Assembly: GCA_030737835.1 (NCBI GenBank)
Contig: CM060855.1
Span: 15,195,438-15,259,437 of the forward strand
Direction: 5' to 3'
DNA: 64,000 nucleotides
From: Acorus gramineus
Taxonomy: Eukaryota; Streptophyta; Magnoliopsida; Acorales; Acoraceae
Part shown: piece after piece, positions 23,361 to 34,766 of the stretch
How positions within the stretch are numbered: position 1 is the first letter of the stretch
Layout of the letters: each line of letters opens with the position of its first letter
Notes under the pieces: model-generated
What the model saw: the letters and a program-made list of their open reading frames with translations, nothing else
What the model was told of the DNA's origin: nothing
The model's database searches: none
Translations under genes and position numbers: made by a program

Positions 23361-25491
23361 CTATGAGTATTGGCAATGAAGTCTTGAATGTCTCCTACGA
23401 TATTCTTTGTTGTCTGTAGATGTCTCCACCACTTCCTTTGCAAATCTCACTCTCTTCTTTTTCACAGTACATTTTGCAGTGCCTGAAACATGAACCAATA
23501 TGAAAAAGGGAAATGATTAGCTAGGTAACTTAATATATGATAAATATTTAATCAAATGCAATAAAAATATGGCAATCCATGCTTTCAAATCCCATCCAAA
23601 ATTTATAGAATGACACATCTAAAACTTGGCTTAAAATGTGTTGGGTTCAAAATTGCTCAAATTTTTTTGTCACAAAGACACAGTTAGAACCGTGTGAAAA
23701 ATGCAAGATTCTTGAATATGCAATAATTTTTTAAAAAATATAAAAGAAATATACACACGCATTTGTAAGTGGACTAAAAGATTTTGGCTGCGTTTGATTG
23801 CACGATTGCAAAATTAACTGCATCTCTACAGCTTCTGGAAAACTCAAGTTTTGAACATTTTTTACACAATCTGTCTGTAACTTTGGCCATAGCTTTTCTG
23901 TTTGGAAACAGATTTGGAAAAAATAGTTTCCTGCAACTAGGGGTGTTAAACGAGTCTAATGAACCGAGCTTTGACATGTTCAAGCTTGGCTTATTTATAA
24001 ACGAGTCGAGCGAGTCGAGCTGAGCCGAGCTCACGAGCCTCAACAAGCCTAGTGTTTTTCTTCATTTTAGGGTTTTTAGGGGTTGAAATAAAATTTTAGC
24101 CTAAATGAGCTAAGTTCATCAACCTAAACGAGCATAATTTGTATTGATTTAATGTTCTAATTTTATAAAGGAGTTGAATCAAGCTTCAACTAAGTTTTTT
24201 ATAACACAAGCGAGTCAACTTTGAACACAAAATGAAGCTCGATTCAGGTCCCGAGCCTAACCGAGCTTTAAAAATCGTTCAAACTCACTCATTTGTATAA
24301 TTAAATGAGCTAGAAAGTCAGAACGAGCTGAAACCAAGCCAAGCCTGAGCGACTTGGGTTCGTGTACTAGCTCTACCTGCAACTCCAAAAGTTGCCTCAT
24401 TGTGTTTTCAAACGGGTCATTCAGCAAGTATACACATGAAGAATCCAAAATTTGAGAAAACTTAAATAAATGGAGGCAAATAAAAATACACAGTGTATAA
24501 AATTAGGGAAAAATCCATTCAACCCCCTAAAATCTGACTGAAATCCATATAACCCCTTGACTTTTTTTAAAATCCATATAACCCCCTAAAAACACTTAGT
24601 AAATCCACATAACCTCCTTAATAAACTTTTCGTTAATAGATGATGAATATTTTGTAAATATTTCATTTGGTTAACCTTGACTGAAATCATAATATACTAA
24701 AAAACTACTACAATGTGTTAAAAATGTAAAAAATCATATAAAAATGACGATTTTATCATTTTTGGATATATTATAAAACCCTATCCGGAAGAGTAAAATC
24801 GTCATTTACATAAGATTTTTCACATTTTTAACACATTGTAGGGTTTTTTTTTATATATACAGTGTTTTTTATTAGGGTTAATCAAACATAATATTCACAA
24901 AATATTCAGGGGGTTATTTGGATTTACTAGGTGTTTTCAGGGGGCCATTTGGATTTTAAAAACAGTCAGGAGGTTATATTAATTTCAATCAGTTTACAGG
25001 GGGTTATATGGATTTTTCCCAGAAAATTAATTAACACAAAAAAGAAAAAATACCAATTAAATATTGAATTGAATATAATTAAAGCATGACCAGGGATTAA
25101 AAAAAACCAATTAAAGCAAAAAAAAATACTGAATTAATTAATCAACCAAATACCCACATTGATTGATACCCAAATCGGAAGCCAACAAATAAATAAAAAA
25201 TGAAGAACCAATCAGACCAAGCATAATGAACCAAAGAATCGCAAAATTAAAAAAAAAAACCCATAAAAAACCAACATATGGGTTTCAATCAATCAACACC
25301 TACATTTTTAGAAAAACAGCAAACCAAGATTAAAAAAAAATTAAAAAAAGAAAGAAAAACATACCGAGCTCCGATTGAACTTTCTTCATGAAATCCGAAA
25401 CGAGACGCTTATGAACTTGAAGAGCAACCAATGCTACGAATCCCGAAACCCCCATCACCGCCATTAATCCCACCCCACCCGAGCTTTCCAT
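23361..25491 (-). CDS. short single-pass membrane protein, copy B, two exons
   Basis: Exon 1 is 25491-25365 and exon 2 is 23482-23361, GT-AG intron in phase 1, 82 aa. Exon 1 encodes the same 42 residues as copy A (MESSGGVGLMAVMG start, one hydrophobic segment, HKRLVSDFMKK). Exon 2 has diverged but keeps the pattern KKKRVRFAKEVVETSTDNKEY followed by RRRHSRL. Identical exon 1 with a changed but in-frame exon 2 points to purifying selection or to gene conversion. The 1.9-kb intron has grown by a hAT element (23938-24375) and a Mutator-like MITE (24506-25020), both absent from copy A. Function unknown. Confidence 0.8.
23938..24375. mobile_element. non-autonomous hAT element with perfect 8-bp target duplication
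   Basis: The element starts TAGGGGTGTTAAACGAG and its other end, read inward, is TAGAGCTAGTACACGAA. CCTGCAAC stands at 23930-23937 and at 24376-24383. The sides are GAGCTCG/CGAGCC-rich, the mark of this common plant family. It lies in the intron of copy B and interrupts an older MITE-like stretch that begins near 23781. A second copy, inverted, lies at 45322-45742. Confidence 0.9.
24506..25020. mobile_element. Mutator-like MITE, 515 bp, near-perfect 9-bp target duplication
   Basis: The ends are GGGAAAAATCCATTCAACCC and the inverted GGGAAAAATCCATATAACCC. ATAAAATTA (24497-24505) and AGAAAATTA (25021-25029) match at 8 of 9 bases. Terminal repeats of about 100 bp carry the words TCCATATAACCCC and CTGACTG. 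No coding content. It shares family with 11257-11775 and lies in the intron of copy B. Confidence 0.85.
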
Positions 25492-26084
25492 CTCTTTCTG
25501 TCTCTCTCTCTCTGATGGATAATTTCTTTGATTTCTCAGACCCAGATCAAGAAAACCATACAAACCTCTCAAACTCCACATAAAGACAGATATAAAAACA
25601 AAAACAACAGAGAAAACGAAGCCAGGAATGGCCTGCTTTTTCTCTGGTTTCTATTTTAGGAAATATTAAAAAAACAAACAATGTTAACCCGATTTTGCCC
25701 CTTCACTCTGAAGAAGGTTATGACGTTATGTGTGACAAAGAAAAACATACATTGAAAGAATAAAAGATGTTTATAAAATTGGGAAAAGCTTTTTAGTTAG
25801 AAAAAAATAAATGAGAACTGAAAAACTAATAGTTGAAAATATTTTAAATTCACTTTTGAGAATTTTATGTGTTTCAAACACGGAACCATTCCAATATTGA
25901 TTCAAACAGAATTAATCATGTTTTACCAACTATTTATTCATGTTTAATAAAACAATAAAAATAACTGAAAACACATTTAAATAAAAATAATTATCTTTAC
26001 ATATTATATAATTATTTACATATATAAAAATAAAAACAAATCATTTACAATGCTTAAAGAGAGGAGATTTCGGACAATTAATAG

Positions 26085-26375
26085 GGACATTTTTGTGAAT
26101 TTATGCATAATTGTATGTCCTTTTCCGTAAATATACATATCTTGGGTCAATCCGTCCTGTCAACGACCCCGGTCTTCTACGAACCCGCTTTTAACTGCCC
26201 AGCTTGGACCGTACAGAGGTTCTCGACACGTGTCGGTTTATAATCCGAAGACCCTCGTGTGAGAAGCATCAACGTCCGTTACACGAACTCGAGAGAATTC
26301 TCGATACGTTATGATCGCATTGTTTGAGAAACACGTGTTAGACACTCCCGTCTTTGGATAACATTATCCATGCTT
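26085..26375. repeat. upstream block of copy B, duplicate of 19370-19790
   Basis: It holds AACGACCCCGGTCTTCTACG, TTCTCGACACGTGTCGG, AACACGTGTTAGACACTCCC and TTTGGATAACATTATCC in the same order as 19500-19760. It is cut off on the right by the Helitron end at 26385. Conserved ACGTG cores suggest a regulatory role, which is inference. Confidence 0.6.
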
Positions 26376-26384
26376 TTATATATA

Positions 26385-29300
26385 CTAGTTGTTGTGTATG
26401 TGCAAATGCACATAGACAAAATGTAACATATGTAATGTCCAAAAAATTAGTTATTAGAACATTTTCATAATATTGATTTCAAATATAAAAAATCTAGTGT
26501 TTATAGTTTATCCAATTAAATGATGAAAATAATAGTGTCAAACACAAATTCATAGACGAAAATGTTTGATAGGCATTTTTTCAAAAAAGAATATAGAAAA
26601 ATATGAAACATTTGACAAAAAAATACAAGTACCAAGAAAACAAACCACCCTTGTGAAGTATATTGGACCCATAAAAAATGATCTAAACAAATGAAGCTAA
26701 TGTTTATATATAATTGATCAATTCAAAATAATCAAATAATTCTAAACTTTTAGTGAGAGATTCAAACTAAATTAAAATTGTTTGTCTCACGTCAAAAATG
26801 AATCAATTGAGAGGATTACAATTCGAGATAAAGGTAAAAGTGAATCATAGAAGAAGAAAAAAAAAATTAAATAAATTATAGAAAAGAAAAATATTTAAGC
26901 AAAATCTTCTAAACATATATTTTTCACATCATCATCTACTTGAAAAATAATATTAACATAAAAAATATTTTTTATTTGAAATTGATTTTAATTGTTTTTA
27001 AATATATATTAAATTTATTTTTTACACACACAAAGAAAATGATAATAACAAACACACCAGAAAAATAAAAGCTATTTCCTTGGCCTAGACAAGATTTCCT
27101 AACATGTTTGTTAAATGGAAACCAAAGTTATCTCCAAGCATGCCATTCTCCTTGAATGCTCGATTAGTCCTCAGTTCTAACTCTAGTCCCTATAAAGTCC
27201 AATAAGCGAATGGCGTAAAAATGCATATAGATTCTGAGAAAATGTATACCTTAGAGTTCCGTCTCTTAGTGGCTGCTTCTAAAACATCGAGTCGCACATT
27301 GCCATTCGGATTTTGACATTATCGGATGTTCATCTACATGCCGAATGAAGTATTCCTACAATCAATTCAAAAACATGCCCTTAAGATAATAATAATCATA
27401 AAACAAACTACTTCATGAACATATAAATTTACATAATGCACTTCTACCCCTATGTTATAAACCATTTCATGAAACATTTAATCAAATAGCAGAGTTAACA
27501 CTAACCTGAGAAGAATTTATGAAAACAACCTTGCATGAGAAAACACACAAAAAAACAAAGCGCAGACTATGTTTTTTTTTCTCTGTCCATCCAATGCATG
27601 ACTAACTAAACTACCATCACTGGAGCATGATCAACTTCCACAGTCCATTTGAGATTTTTTTATGTCAATCATGTATTTGTCCTCTCTACAACACTTTGTT
27701 ATCATGAATAACAATAAGTTAAGCATCTATTTAAAATCAACATCTTATCAATTAAAAGGGCCTGCAAGTGTTGTTTCAATGCTTTCATCAATATATATAA
27801 TTCGAATTCCACTTGTTTAAACATTTTGCAAATGGCTTGGTCAATTAGTTGAAATCTACATGCAACAATCTCCCTGCAGATTGAACTTATTTGCAACTTC
27901 ATGAAGCAATGAATAAGAATCTTCCTAATCAATGCAGATCATTTTCAACAGAAAGAATTCTATAGATTGCATTGAAATGAAAGAATAACTCTCTTCCCAA
28001 TATATAGTCTCATGCATAAATAGCTGATACATAATGTATGCTAGGAATCCAACCAAATATTCTACTTTAAAAAAAAACATAGTATTTTTTCTAAAAAAAA
28101 TAAAATAAATACACACTGTTACACATCCAAAAAGGAAGACAAGCATCCCAAATAAGTTTTCAACCAAAAACCACACTAAATTTTTTTTCGAATAGCTAAT
28201 CCATCAAATGTCAATATGAATTTTTTTTTTCAAACAAAAACAAGTTGGAATGTGGGATTTGCAAGTAAATTAAATGTTTACCATGACTGCCTCTCAAATT
28301 TGATAATAAATTAATAAACAAAAAACCATCTCATCAAGCTTAGAAACAGGTAATCCAATTCAATCATTCTTCAGGCATCAACCAACTCCCTGCCCAAGGG
28401 GCATTTTTTGGTTTGTGGAATATCACAATGTCAGTGGAAAAATGAAAATCTCTAAACAATACACCTTAATTAATTTTTCTCAAAGTAAATATACCCTAAT
28501 TAATAGTTAACCAACGACACGAAATCAAGCAATAAACATGTACTATATAAGAAATCAAATCAACTTAAACTCCCTTGTCCATGCCATTGAAAGATAAAGG
28601 CAGGCCCCAATTTAGAAAAAAATTTCATAAGCTCCATTTCACAGATAAAAAAAGAGAGGAAGTGATAAATCATCAAAATCTACATAATAAATTTAGAAAC
28701 AATTAAAGGCATTTATGGTTTCGCTAAAAATCAAACTTTTGCGTGGAGAGAAGCAGTTTATATTTAAAAATTACTGATAAAAGAGATTCACAAAAATTCG
28801 TAAGCTATTTAACCCTCAGTTCCAATCTCACCAGAAATTAGAAATTAAAGTCTTGATTATATGGTGACTAAATGTAGTTTCACTCCTATCCCTATAATCG
28901 ATAAAAAGACATTCACACAACCGTAATGTTGCAGGCATCAAACATTTTGTCCAGTTTTTTTTTTAATAGTGTTTATGTAGATTGTTGATTATTTTATAAA
29001 CTAAAACTAATCCACACTAAAAATGACCTTATGAAGGCTCATGCTAATAAGAATATCAAAAAACCCAATAAACTTTGAAACCCCTTTAACCATAATGCCT
29101 TTATCCCCTTCGGACCATCAACCTAGATTTGCTCCCTCTCCGGTAAAGCATTATCCAGATTTGTTAGTTTAATGTGACATTATTTATATGAACTCTTTGA
29201 CTTTCACCATCTAGAAAACACATCATCATGATATAAAACAGAGGCACAAAAATATTTTAAAAACTACTCCACGAAAATATTTGCACTTGGTGATTGCAAA

Positions 29301-31997
29301 TATATACCTAGAGTAACTGGTGAGATACAAGCATGTCCTTTTGTAATTTGTCTCATCAAAATGCTTAGTCAACAGATCAATGCTTTCAACGTAGAATTAA
29401 ATGATTTTTATTAGTACTGTGACAAACACATGCAAAATTATACGATAACAAATGAGAGATCAGAGTAAACCTCTGTCAAAACATCAACAGCTTCATGTTC
29501 AGCATTGTGCTGAAATATGAAAACAGATACATCAATAGTCGATATGATTGATAAATTATGCCCAGATTTTAATCGTAAGAATAAAGAAAAGTAAAATTTA
29601 GCCAAATAATGGAAAATGAGATGAAGAAACCATTTAAATCCCTATTAACATGAAAAGTGCAGTATCAAGTTATCAACCCCACAGAAGCTGACATTGAGGT
29701 TTACAAATGGCCTTTTTTTTTTTTAATTGATGTACCAGCTCAATAGATAGTGTGTGACTAACAACATTACTACACAATAACAGAAAATGTCTGAGTATCA
29801 AAACATCTTACACCACCTAATCTTTGGTTGAGCCATTGAGCCAGTGTCGGACACACACCAAAGCCCACTGCTACATATTCTGTAATAGAATTATGCTAGA
29901 ATCACCATACATCATACAGAAACTCCTTCCATATCCAAATTGCATAAATCCTCACAGTGTTGATAGTCAAAAGAAAAATTCAGCTACTTCTTGAGTTCCT
30001 TCGTTATGGATCACATAATTTTATATATCAATAGCCTAAAAAAATGGAAAACAACATTTAGTCTTTATAGGAGGTTAACTATCCATGGCTGCCATGGAAG
30101 TTCACATATTATTTAAAATTTCCATCTGTAACTTGGCAAAACAATATCCACACATGCTAATTGAAAAATCACTACGAAATTTATTCATACTACTAATTAT
30201 ATTAATAATTTAATATGCCTCTCTCATTGCCAACTTAAGTTTTTCTAAATCACATTCTTTTCTCTTCTTTTTTAGATATAATTTCATGAAGTGAGATCAA
30301 ATGATATACACAACAGACATGGTATAACTTCATCTGAAATGCTTTGGTCCATCAAATCCATCATATCAACTCTTGGCCAGATGTTACGCTGTCAAGGGAG
30401 ACAATAAGAAATGTTACACAATAATAAAAAAGGATGGCCAAAGACCCAAAAATCATTTAAATGTGATGTAAAATTCAATGTGAGACAAAAACAAAATAGG
30501 AACATGAAATGCTGATGTTTTAATCCCCACAGATATCTGGTTTATGGTGCACATAGACCCCTTAATGCAATAGCAGCTACCTTAAGAAGTCTATTACGAG
30601 TTCATCTGAAATGCTTAATCAAAGCCTAAACTTTAAAATGGTAGAACATGCTTTCGACCAGTCTAAGTTCAATGAATCCTGTTAGACCACAATTTCTTAT
30701 AATGAAAATAAAACAATGTATAATACTCCAGTTTAAGTTTTTTATAAACAAAAAATGGTTACTTTAATAATATATTCATTAGCACAATCCACTCCGATGG
30801 AAGCATTGCATACTTTTGAAGCTAAATGAAAGAGACAGGGTGATATTTTGAATTGAGGAACATAGCATAAAATGTTAGCAAACATGCTGAAAGATTTCAC
30901 TCCCTAACCTTTCGCATTATATACTCTCGGGAAATTCCTACTGCAAGGTTCCTGATTAAATAAAACCAAATATTTTATAAATGAGTACAAGAATATTACG
31001 AATTACAAACAATTAACAATAAGATTAAGTCTTGGCTATCACGCCTGCTAAGTAATAAAAAAGAAAGCAATGATTAGGGCATCCCTCCTTTTCTATGTGG
31101 TATTCATTAAGTGCTTAGTGCTTACCGTGCCTACATATTCATGATCACAGGAACCAACATCTTATGTTGTACCCAAAAGCTTATATTTCATACTCTCCGA
31201 TAAAGGCATCAAAAAAAAAAAGCGAAGAAGAACAAATTTAATTCAAACAAAAGTTCATAGGAACAACTAATTATCAAATAGACAAAAACAAACAAAGTGT
31301 GACAATTTGGCATATCCAAAATCTTATCCCTTCCCTGATTCTCTTCCCAGGAACAATAATTTAATTTTCACAATCAATCGAATGTGTAAATAACTATAAA
31401 AAAAAATGAAATAATAATGGTGAAGCAAAAAAGTTTCAGATTAAATTACCTGATCTCTCATATAAATGGTCATTGCTAAAACTGACAGAATGTCAGCAAA
31501 CTTCTTCTGCAACTTGTAAAACCAAACATTAAAACCTAATCACTAACAATTCAAAAAAAAAAAGAACAAAAGAAACAAAAATTATCACCTGTATATCTGA
31601 ATCCTTTGTAAGCTTCTCAAAAAAGGGGCACAAAAATGAGTAATGGGGCTTTAAATACTTCAAAGGCTTCGTAATAGAAATCATCGAGCCTGTCGATGGA
31701 CTGATTTCCTCCCAGTAAATGGCAAACGGAAAAACCAAGTCCTAAAACAAAATACAAATAATTGATGGGCTTGGGAAGAGTTCGCCGGCTCGGGGAAGAT
31801 GAAACATGGGTAGGGGAAGAGTTTTGAAAACAATAAATGATTTTTGTGATTAAATAATAATAAATAATTGATTGAATGTCACAACGTCTTTGGGTTTTGG
31901 GATTGATTGAATTTCACAATTTGAGGTGTGAATGGGATGGCATTGAAGAAATGAATGCCTATTTTTATGTTAAAGAGCTTTTGTATAGAAATATAGA
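26385..31997 (-). mobile_element. Helitron, 5.6 kb, carrying exons of RPN1
   Basis: Read on the minus strand the element begins TCTATATTTCTATACAAAAG (from 31997) and ends with a palindrome, TGTGCATTTGCACA, a short spacer and CTAG (26388-26385). The neighbours are A at the 5' side (plus-strand T at 31998) and T at the 3' side (plus-strand A at 26384), as expected for insertion between A and T without target duplication. Plant Helitrons typically begin TC with a TATATTA-like start and end with a 3' hairpin and CTRR. No Rep or helicase domain was found, so it is non-autonomous. The body from 27060 to 29290 has only weak exon-like pieces; one at 27260-27365 (NGNVRLDVLEAATKRRNSK on the minus strand, near GTATAC) I could not identify. 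Confidence 0.72.
29296..31741 (-). pseudogene. RPN1 (26S proteasome base subunit) fragment with introns, inside the Helitron
   Basis: Exons on the minus strand match RPN1/PSMD2 in order. 31741-31589 encodes STGSMISITKPLKYLKPHY and FEKLTKDSDIQ (family: SMTSVPKPLKFLRPHYGTLK). 31506-31450 encodes KKFADILSVLAMTIYMRDQ. 30951-30909 encodes NLAVGISREYIMRK. About 30385-30310 holds DMMDLMDQS. 29509-29471 encodes HNAEHEAVDVLTE. About 29392-29307 holds IDLLTKHFDETNYKRTC (family: LDLLVEHVDSTNFKRTC). Several introns keep GT-AG ends, so genomic DNA was captured, not a cDNA. Only about 150 of roughly 890 residues are represented; the ubiquitin-receptor toroid repeats are absent. RPN1 is a scaffold of the proteasome base. 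This copy is diverged and cannot make the subunit. Confidence 0.85.
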
Positions 31998-34766
31998 TAT
32001 AAATAATAATGAGTAATGAATGTTAATTAAAAAAAATGAATAGGAACATCATGCATCATGTGTAAGGAATAAGAATTTTTTCACGTATATGTTATAACTT
32101 GATTTTTATAATTAAAATAGAGTATAAAATATATTAAAATAATATTTATATTTTAAATATCATTTTATTTTATATGCATTTCTTTTTTTTTAATAATATT
32201 ATGACATCTGATTTTAATTATAAATTAATAAATATATCAATCTAATTTTGAAATATCCTTTTATTTTATAAGCATCCCCTTCTCTTAATAATATTATGAT
32301 ATCTAATTTTAATTATAAGTTAATAAATATATTAATCTAATTTCAGTTGGTATCTATAAATATTTAAAACACATATAATTTATGTAATGTAATTATTAAT
32401 ACAATTATATGATACATTTAAAAGATATGATAATAAAATGTATGTATAAAAATAAATTATGAATGAGATTAAAATGATGTGAATTTTCATGGTCAAATGG
32501 TTGTGACTAAAGTGATGTAAATAGATTGAATGGATTGACAGGGGTAAAATGGTCAAATGACAGTTAAAATATTACAATTTTGAAAACATAAAAGACTAAC
32601 GTATCCTTATGTAATTAGATCTTTAACATATTCCATACCTCTTAACTTTGTTAAAATATTTCACTTTCTTAATTTTGTTAATGTATTTCATATATTCTCA
32701 TGTAAAACTTTTATTACTTTAAATTCTTTGTGATTATGTGGATTTTCTTTTGACCATTTGACCCTTGTCAATTCATTCAATTCCATTACAGTCCATTCAC
32801 ACCACTTTAATGACAATCATTTTTTTCATTTTTACCCCTACATTTCTATTCAATTCCATTAAAATCCATTCACATCATTTTAATCTCATTTATAGTATAC
32901 TATAATACATACATTTCATCATATAACATATTTATTAACTTATATTTAAAATTGGTTATCATAATATTAATAGGATACTCCTACATTTCTATTTAATCCC
33001 ATGAAAATCCATTTACAATATTTTAATTTCATTCATAGTTTATTCTAATACATACATTTCATCATGTGACATATTAATATATATATATATTAAAATCTAT
33101 AGAATTTAATTTTTAGCCATTTCTATATATGATGAACACCAAAGCTTGTATGCAAATTGAAAATTAAAAATGAGAAGGCGCATAAATTCATATTAAAAAT
33201 TAAAAAACTTTTTAATAGATATCATCATAACCTTTATATATATCATATAATCTATTTAAAATAAATAGCTCACAATAATAACAAAACACTAAAATTGATA
33301 GAATACAATTAAAAAAGTGATTCATTTTAATTATGAAAATATTTTTTACTCTATTTTGATATTGAAAATATTGAAATCAAAATATGTTTGAAAAAATAAC
33401 ATATTTAGTTTATTTGCAATATAAAAACTTCAAAATAACCATAATTTCTACAAAAGATTAACTCACCTTCCTAAGGTTAAAAAAAATTTTGAGAGAGAGA
33501 AGAAAAAAGAGAGAGATGATAGATCCATTTATCTAAATGAATGGGGATGACAATGAATGGGTATTCAATGTTGCATAAATAAATTTGAGGGTTTGTGGAA
33601 TAGCATAAGCCATTGTCTCTAGAAGAAGATGAGGGGATTGAATGGAGAGGGGATGAATGATGAGGAGATTGAATGGAGGGTGGATGAATGAGAGTGGCCG
33701 TTTCATAGTTGGAGGTTGAAGGGTGTATTGAATTTTCATAATATAATTTGGAAATCTAAAATGAAGAGATTACATTAATATTTGATACCTTTTTTAATGT
33801 ATCATCATGTCTTTGCATATGAAATGGGAATTTTTTTTTTGGGAATAATATTTTGAATATATTTTCATTTTATAAGGATCCTCTTATCATAACAATATTA
33901 TGATATTCAAATATGATTATAATAAAATAATAAACATATTAATATAATTTTAGTCGGCATATTAATGTAATTTAATCATAATTGATGTAAAGGAATTTTT
34001 TCATGGATAAGTCGGCATATGAATGTAATTTTATCATAGATGATGTAAATTATTAATATTATTTTATTATATATCTATAGTAGTCATCATATAAGTATGA
34101 TGAAATGTGAAGCTTAAAATTTTAATGTGTCATGCATGATATGATGAAAATATGAATAAATTATGGATGAAATTACAATGATATGAATGGATTTTCATTG
34201 GATTAAATCTATCGTTGAGTTCACACAAAGCTCAAATTTGAATTTGTTCATTTTTATAGCAATAATTTTTTTTTTGTACCAGTATTTTATATGTTTGTTT
34301 TTTTTATTGGATTGCATTTTTAATTACTGTGAATTATAAAAAAATTTGTTGGGTAGATCTTATTGACTATTGATTATTTGGGGCATTAATAGAGTAGAGA
34401 AATCCAAGTAAATAGTAAATGCTAATCAAATATGTGTGAATTAAATAAATGCTAATAGATGTGAATTACATTAATATTTGATACTTTTTTTAAATGTGAA
34501 TAGAAATGTAATTGAATAGAAATGTAAGGGTAAAATGAAAAAAATGGTTGTCATTAAAGTGGTGTGAATGGACTATAATGGGATTGAATGAATTGACAAG
34601 GACAAAAAGGTCAAATGGCAAGTTTTTGGTTTAAGAGACTTTTATATAGTAATATAGATAGATATATCAATAATGATTCTTAGACCCTAACTTTTTAGGT
34701 CCCATCACAGGCCCCATGATGTGGCAATAGAACATTACCTATTATACCTTCTAATTGATAACCACC
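31998..34766. other. very AT-rich region with a second Helitron-like start and inverted copies
   Basis: No gene seen. On the minus strand TCTATATTACTATATAAAAG begins at 34658, the same start type as the Helitron at 31997; no matching 3' end was found. A block of about 150 bp with GACCATTTGACCCTTGTCAA, CATTCACACCACTTTAATGA and TTTTACCC words at about 32745-32840 recurs inverted at about 34500-34625, and a shorter relative lies at 32460-32575. This looks like several worn non-autonomous elements on top of each other. Confidence 0.5.

Noticed and set aside
27702-27932. 76-aa minus-strand frame inside the Helitron
   Set aside because: It does not fit the RPN1 sequence and has no recognisable family; likely intron or filler.
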